NCBI GenBank assembly: GCA_022703355.1
Contig: JAKLDU010000008.1
Span: forward strand, 1 to 44,034
Reading direction: 5' to 3'
DNA length: 44,034 bases
DNA from: Deltaproteobacteria bacterium
GTDB taxonomy: Bacteria; Desulfobacterota; Desulfomonilia; UBA1062
Of this stretch, positions 39,948-44,034 are shown in pieces. A model generated the notes under the pieces. That model worked only from the letters and a program-made list of their open reading frames with translations. It did not search any database and was not told the DNA's origin. The stretch's first letter is position 1. Each line of letters begins with the position of its first letter. The position numbers were made by a program, and so were the translations under genes.

Positions 39948-41842
39948 GCGCCGTACCGCTCCTTCCACATCATGAACACGAGGAGGAGCCAGACGCGGTC
40001 CACTGCGATGGAGCCTTTTTTCCGGGTGAACTCCCCGACAGTCTTCAGGACCACCTCCGGGTCGAACAGGGTCTGGGCCTTGAGGGCGTCGGGGTTGAGG
40101 TGCTCGCTCACCAGGTCCAGGAGGTCGTTGTGGAGCCAGGAGTACACGGGCACGGCGAAGCCCTGCTTGGGCCTCATGAAAAGCTCGTCGGGCAGGTACC
40201 TTCCCAAGAGCCTCTTGAGGAGGTACTTCATCTCGCCCCCCGAGCGCTTGAGCCTTAAGGGGAGGGTGCAGGCGAACTCCACGATGCGGTGGTCCAGGAA
40301 AGGGTCCCTGCTTTCGAGGCTGTGATGCATGGTCGCCCGGTCAACCTTCGTGAGGATGTCCTCCGGGAGGTAGTGTTTCAGGTCCCAGTCCATCATCGCG
40401 CGCAGGAGGTCCTTCGACGGGTCGAGCGCGGGCCGCGGGTCACGGTAGGAGCCCATGAAGGAGCTTACCTCGTGGGGGAGCCAGTAGCCCACGGAGTACG
40501 GGTAGGCTCCCGAGGCGCCACCCTGCCAGTGGGTGAGCACGGCCTGGAGCTTGCGCATGCGATCCTTGAGGGCGGGGAGCCGCAGGCCAGGCCACGCCCT
40601 GGCGAGGTCTGCCGCCCGGTCGCTCCCGAGGACGCCCAGGGCCCTGCCCAGGGTCCGGGGCAGGAAGGCCGGGAAGGGGGAGAGCACCCGGTCCAGGCCG
40701 TTCATGACCCAGTAGCGGTGGTAGCCGCAGAACAGCTCGTCCCCGCCGTCGGCGGACAGGCTCACCTTGACGTGCTTCCTGGTCATCCGAGCCACGATGG
40801 CCGTGGGTATACCCGAGATGTCGCCGAAGGGCTCGTCGTAGATCTCCGGCCACAGGGGCAGGATCTCCCGGGCGTGCTCCGGGGTGACGGTCTCCTCCGT
40901 GTGCTCCGTGCCCAGGAAGTTCGCGATCCTCCGGGCCCAGCCTGACTCGTCGTAGCTCTTCTCCCGAAACCCGATGGTGAACGTCTTCACCGGGGCGGTG
41001 GTGTGCCGGGCCAGGATGGCCGTGACCAGGGACGAGTCCACCCCGCCCGAGAGGAAGACTCCCACCGGGACATCCGCCACGAGCCTCAGGGAGAAGGCGT
41101 CCTTCATGATCTCTTCGAGCTCGTCGAGATATTTCCCCTCGTCCCTCTGCCCGTCTGTCGGGGCTTCCGGGAAATCCCAGTACCTGCCCTTCTCGAGGGA
41201 GAAGCCGGGGGTCACCTTCAGCCAGTTCCCGGGCTCCAGCTTTAAGGTGTGCCGATAGATGGAGCGGCTGCCGGAGATGTAGCCGTAGTGGAAGAACTCG
41301 GCCAGAGAGGCGTGGTCCACCTCCAGGCGCCCCTCGAGGCCCCGGTGCAGGGCCTTGAGCTCGGAGGCGAAGGCGAAGGTTCCCTCGTGATGGTAGTAGT
41401 AGAGGGGCTTGACGCCGACGCGGTCGCGGCAGAGGTGCAGGACTCGCTCCTGCGCGTCCCAGAGGGCGAAGGCGAACATGCCGTTGAGCCGGTGGGCGCA
41501 CTCCGGCCCCCACTGGGAAAAGGCCTTGAGCACCACCTCGGTGTCGGAGGAGCTGACGAAGGAGTGCCCCAGGCCCTCGAGCTCTGAGCGCAGCTCCCGG
41601 AAGTTGTAGGCCTCCCCGTTGTAGCAGATGGTGTACCGGCCGAAGGTCATGGGCTGCCGGCCGTTCGGGCTGAGGTCGATGACGCTCAGGCGGCGGTGCC
41701 CCAGGGAGAGCCCGGCCTGTTCGTCGATGAAGAGCCCCGAGTCGTCGGGCCCCCCGCGGACGAGGGTGTCACGCATCGCCTTGCACCTGCGGCGCAGCGC
41801 TTCAGGAGTTTCGCCCGTCCATATTCCTGCTATGCGGCACAT
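39944..41842 (-). CDS. Asparagine synthetase-like amidotransferase 1 (altered glutaminase site)
   Basis: Class II glutamine amidotransferase fused to an ATP-pyrophosphatase synthetase, 632 residues. The N-terminal nucleophile Cys2 is kept (MCRIAG), as are the Asn in YNGEAYNF and Asp in SSDTEVVL. The usual HRGPD is changed to RGGPD near residue 34, so the arginine that holds the glutamine carboxylate (R49 in E. coli AsnB) is Gly here. The synthetase PP-loop FLSGGVDSSLV and SADGGDELFCGYHRY are intact. In polysaccharide clusters such enzymes amidate sugars or peptides rather than make free asparagine. It follows its paralogue after 5 nt and overlaps the glycosyltransferase gene. Confidence 0.9.
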   Translation of the reverse strand: MCRIAGIWTGETPEALRRRCKAMRDTLVRGGPDDSGLFIDEQAGLSLGHRRLSVIDLSPNGRQPMTFGRYTICYNGEAYNFRELRSELEGLGHSFVSSSDTEVVLKAFSQWGPECAHRLNGMFAFALWDAQERVLHLCRDRVGVKPLYYYHHEGTFAFASELKALHRGLEGRLEVDHASLAEFFHYGYISGSRSIYRHTLKLEPGNWLKVTPGFSLEKGRYWDFPEAPTDGQRDEGKYLDELEEIMKDAFSLRLVADVPVGVFLSGGVDSSLVTAILARHTTAPVKTFTIGFREKSYDESGWARRIANFLGTEHTEETVTPEHAREILPLWPEIYDEPFGDISGIPTAIVARMTRKHVKVSLSADGGDELFCGYHRYWVMNGLDRVLSPFPAFLPRTLGRALGVLGSDRAADLARAWPGLRLPALKDRMRKLQAVLTHWQGGASGAYPYSVGYWLPHEVSSFMGSYRDPRPALDPSKDLLRAMMDWDLKHYLPEDILTKVDRATMHHSLESRDPFLDHRIVEFACTLPLRLKRSGGEMKYLLKRLLGRYLPDELFMRPKQGFAVPVYSWLHNDLLDLVSEHLNPDALKAQTLFDPEVVLKTVGEFTRKKGSIAVDRVWLLLVFMMWKERYGA

Positions 41843-41847
41843 CGGTC

Positions 41848-43824
41848 CTATGCTCCGAAAGCCACGCCGGCTCTGCCGGGAGATGCGGTTCGTGGTCCCT
41901 GGTGCTCATGCCAGGCCTGGAACATGAGCACGTCCCAGAGGAGGTACTGCCAGTTGCTCTGCCCGGAAAGGTGCTCCGTCCACTTCTCACGGATGGGGGC
42001 AGGGTCGAAGAACCCCTCCCGCCTGAGGCGGCCTTCGTCCAGCAGGCCCTCGGCCCAGTCACGGAGCGGACCCCGCAGCCACAGGTCGATGGGCACGCCG
42101 AAGCCCATCTTGGGCCGTTCCAGAAGGCCGCGGGGGACATGGCGGTACAGGATGCCGCGCAGGGCCAGCTTCCCCTGGTCGCCGCGGATCTTCATGGACA
42201 GGGGCAGGCTCCAGGCGAACTCCACCACCCGGTGGTCGAGGAGGGGGATGCGCGTCTCCAGCGAGACGGCCATGGCGGCCCGGTCCACCTTGACGAGGAT
42301 GTCGTCCGGCAGGTAGGTGACCTGGTCCAGGTGCATCATCCGGAGCTCCTGGGCCCCGCAGTCCAGCCACAGCTTCGGCTGGTTGGCCGGCGTCTCCGGC
42401 TCCCTGCTGCCGAGGACGAGGGACGCGGGCTCGTGCCAGTGGGACAGCAGGCTGAGGTAGAGCGTTTCGAGCGTGTTGGGCCCCAGCGTCTTCGCCATCT
42501 GGTGGAGCTTGGTCCCCGGGCTGCTGGCGTTGCGGAGCCTCGACCCCGTCAGGGGGCGTAGAAGCGCGAACAGCCTGTCCCAGGCGGCGGGCGGCACCAG
42601 GGTGACCGCCCTGATGAGCTTCCGGCGGAGGTTGGCCGAAACCCTGTTGATCTGGCCGAGGAGATCCATGGCCCTGAAATACCGGGGGTAGCCGCCGAAG
42701 AGCTCGTCGCCGCCGTCGCCCGAGAGGCTCACCGTCACGTGCCTCCGGGCGAGCTCGGACACGAGGAAGGTAGGAATCTGGGAGGAATCTGCAAAAGGCT
42801 CGTCGTAGATTGCCGGCAGCCTCGGGATGACGTCCCGGCATTCCCTGGGCGTGAGACAGAGCTCGGTATGCTCCGTCCCCAGGTGGGCGGCGACGGCCTT
42901 TGCGTGCCCGGCCTCGTTGTAGACCTCCTCGTGGAATCCGATGGTGAACGTTTTGACCGGCCGGGTTGCCTGCGCCTGCATGAGGGCTACGACCAGGGAC
43001 GAGTCGAACCCTCCCGACAGGAAGGCGCCCAGGGGCACGTCAGCCACCATCTGGGCCTTGACCGCCGACTTCAGCAGGCGTTCGAGCTCGTCTTTCGCCT
43101 CGGACTCGTCTCCGGGGAAGGGGTGCGCGATCCCCGCGCGGGCCGCCTCGCGGGCGGACCAGTAGGCTCCCGGGGCAGCCGGGGAGTCGGGCGAAGCCAA
43201 AGTCAGGCTCGTGCCCGGGAGGACCTTGCTCACGCCCTCGTAGATGCTCCAGGGTGCGGGGATGTAGTTGTGGCGCATCAGGAGGGCAAGGGCATCCCGG
43301 TTGATCGAAGGGCTGAACCCGGGGAACGCCCGGAAGGCCTTCAGCTCGGAGGCGAACAGGAGCGACGTGCCCGTCCTGCCGTAGTAGAGGGGTTTCTCGC
43401 CCATCCTGTCCCGCGCCAGGGTGAGGCAGCGATCCTTTCTGTCCCAGACCGCGAAGGCGAACATGCCCGTGAGCTCCTCCAGGGACTGCCTGATGCCCCA
43501 GGTGTCGATGGCCTCCAGGAGTGTCTCGGTGTCCGAGTGCCCTCGCCAGGTGGAGAAGTTCAGCTTCCTGCGGATCTCCAGGTGATTGTAGACCTCGCCG
43601 TTGAACACGATGACGTATCTGCCCGAGGCGGATACCATAGGCTGATGTCCGGCAACACTCAGGTCGAGGATCGACAGCCGCCGGTGGGCCAGGGCGACCC
43701 CTGCCGCACTGTCCGTCCAGACGCCGCTGTCGTCCGGGCCGCGGTGGGCGAGGGTGTCGGCCATCGCCTCGGCGACGAGGTCAGGGTGTTTCTGCTGGCC
43801 CAGGAATCCCGCTATGCCGCACAC
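41848..43824 (-). CDS. Asparagine synthetase-like amidotransferase 2
   Basis: Second member of the family, 658 residues, same domain order: glutaminase (1-~210) with Cys2 in MCGIAGF, intact LAHRGPDDSG, FNGEVYNH and SDTET; synthetase with FLSGGFDSSLV, GDGGDELFGGYPRYF and DRAAMAVSLETRIPLLDHR. It starts with GTG at 43824. Like its neighbour it probably amidates a component of a surface polysaccharide; true AsnB activity cannot be excluded. Lies 39 nt after the partial methyltransferase and 5 nt before amidotransferase 1. Confidence 0.92.
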   Translation of the reverse strand: MCGIAGFLGQQKHPDLVAEAMADTLAHRGPDDSGVWTDSAAGVALAHRRLSILDLSVAGHQPMVSASGRYVIVFNGEVYNHLEIRRKLNFSTWRGHSDTETLLEAIDTWGIRQSLEELTGMFAFAVWDRKDRCLTLARDRMGEKPLYYGRTGTSLLFASELKAFRAFPGFSPSINRDALALLMRHNYIPAPWSIYEGVSKVLPGTSLTLASPDSPAAPGAYWSAREAARAGIAHPFPGDESEAKDELERLLKSAVKAQMVADVPLGAFLSGGFDSSLVVALMQAQATRPVKTFTIGFHEEVYNEAGHAKAVAAHLGTEHTELCLTPRECRDVIPRLPAIYDEPFADSSQIPTFLVSELARRHVTVSLSGDGGDELFGGYPRYFRAMDLLGQINRVSANLRRKLIRAVTLVPPAAWDRLFALLRPLTGSRLRNASSPGTKLHQMAKTLGPNTLETLYLSLLSHWHEPASLVLGSREPETPANQPKLWLDCGAQELRMMHLDQVTYLPDDILVKVDRAAMAVSLETRIPLLDHRVVEFAWSLPLSMKIRGDQGKLALRGILYRHVPRGLLERPKMGFGVPIDLWLRGPLRDWAEGLLDEGRLRREGFFDPAPIREKWTEHLSGQSNWQYLLWDVLMFQAWHEHQGPRTASPGRAGVAFGA

Positions 43825-43863
43825 TTCAGGTTTACCCCATCTGAATCAGTTGACCGGAGCGTC

Positions 43864-44034
43864 TCATACTTTCCGGAAGATGTACTCGTTGTTCCCCGAA
43901 CCCTGGCGGGTGAGGAGCCGCTGCAGGGTGAAGCCGCGCCCCCGGCAGAAGTCGAAGACGGCCTCGGGGGTCGCCACCTCGAAGGGCCACCCCCCCATCC
44001 AGTCCACCAGGTCGTGCCAGGGGGACATGCCCCG
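43864..44034 (-). CDS. SAM-dependent methyltransferase, C-terminal fragment
   Basis: Only the last 56 codons are inside the window; the gene continues beyond 44034. The visible end contains MSPWHDLVDWMGGWPFEVA followed by a FDFCRGRGFTLQRL segment and NNEYIFRK, a tail I associate with class I methyltransferases of polysaccharide clusters (R-G-M-S-x-W-H-D-x-x-D-W-x-G-G-x-P-x-E). The catalytic domain is not visible, so this is recognition from the C-terminal pattern only. It appears to be upstream in the same transcript as the two amidotransferases and the glycosyltransferase. Confidence 0.65.
   Translation of the reverse strand, partial: RGMSPWHDLVDWMGGWPFEVATPEAVFDFCRGRGFTLQRLLTRQGSGNNEYIFRKV

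Overview
The window is about 44 kb of GC-rich (roughly two-thirds G+C) chromosomal DNA from a Gram-negative bacterium. Lnt, LpxH, a lipoprotein signal, SPOR and Band 7 proteins imply an outer membrane and diderm envelope. The mix of families (long class II aldolase beside class I FBPase, CorC-Lnt-PrfB block, HrcA/CIRCE heat-shock operon, MoxR-CoxE pair, tandem polysaccharide-type asparagine synthetases) best fits the former Deltaproteobacteria (Desulfobacterota). That placement is an inference from gene content, not a phylogeny. Genes are densely packed, often with 4-nt stop/start overlaps. No insertion sequence, prophage, CRISPR array or rRNA was seen.

Left part (1-15.3 kb): the end of xseA with xseB, a PLP aminotransferase, engB and mnmG on the plus strand. 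Facing them are rlmN, a PHP phosphoesterase and a TPR lipoprotein. Next come an hbd-type dehydrogenase, tRNA-Arg(CCG), a CoxE-like/MoxR ATPase pair, then corC-like, lnt, prfB (encoded through a +1 programmed frameshift) and a TraB-family membrane protein.

Middle (15.4-31.1 kb): a small unknown gene behind a good sigma-70-type promoter, an orphan receiver protein, a ~550-nt gene-free stretch with a palindrome and a possible small RNA ending in a hairpin plus T10, then lpxH diverging from a Band 7/TrmH pair. A minus-strand run carries argS, a SPOR protein and wecB. The heat-shock operon hrcA-grpE-dnaK has a clear promoter with CIRCE at its predicted start. dnaJ is not in this operon: it lies convergently and overlaps rpoZ. 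The gluconeogenic pair fbp-fba follows.

Right part (31.3-44 kb): a complete trpEGDCFBA operon in which every junction overlaps. It is preceded by a TTGACA promoter, an 18-bp perfect palindrome over the -10 region, a leader peptide with three consecutive Trp codons and a textbook attenuator terminator. TrpE also carries the LLES element linked to tryptophan feedback, so the pathway appears controlled at initiation, attenuation and enzyme level. After an isolated CruF-like membrane protein, the window ends in a minus-strand polysaccharide cluster: a methyltransferase (cut by the edge), two asparagine synthetase-like amidotransferases and a group 4 glycosyltransferase.

The most noteworthy items are the trp control region, the candidate small RNA at 16.68-16.77 kb, the rpoZ-dnaJ overlap, an amidotransferase that lacks the usual glutamine-binding arginine, and two unexplained palindromic operator-like sites. 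I did not find a convincing wholly new multi-gene system.
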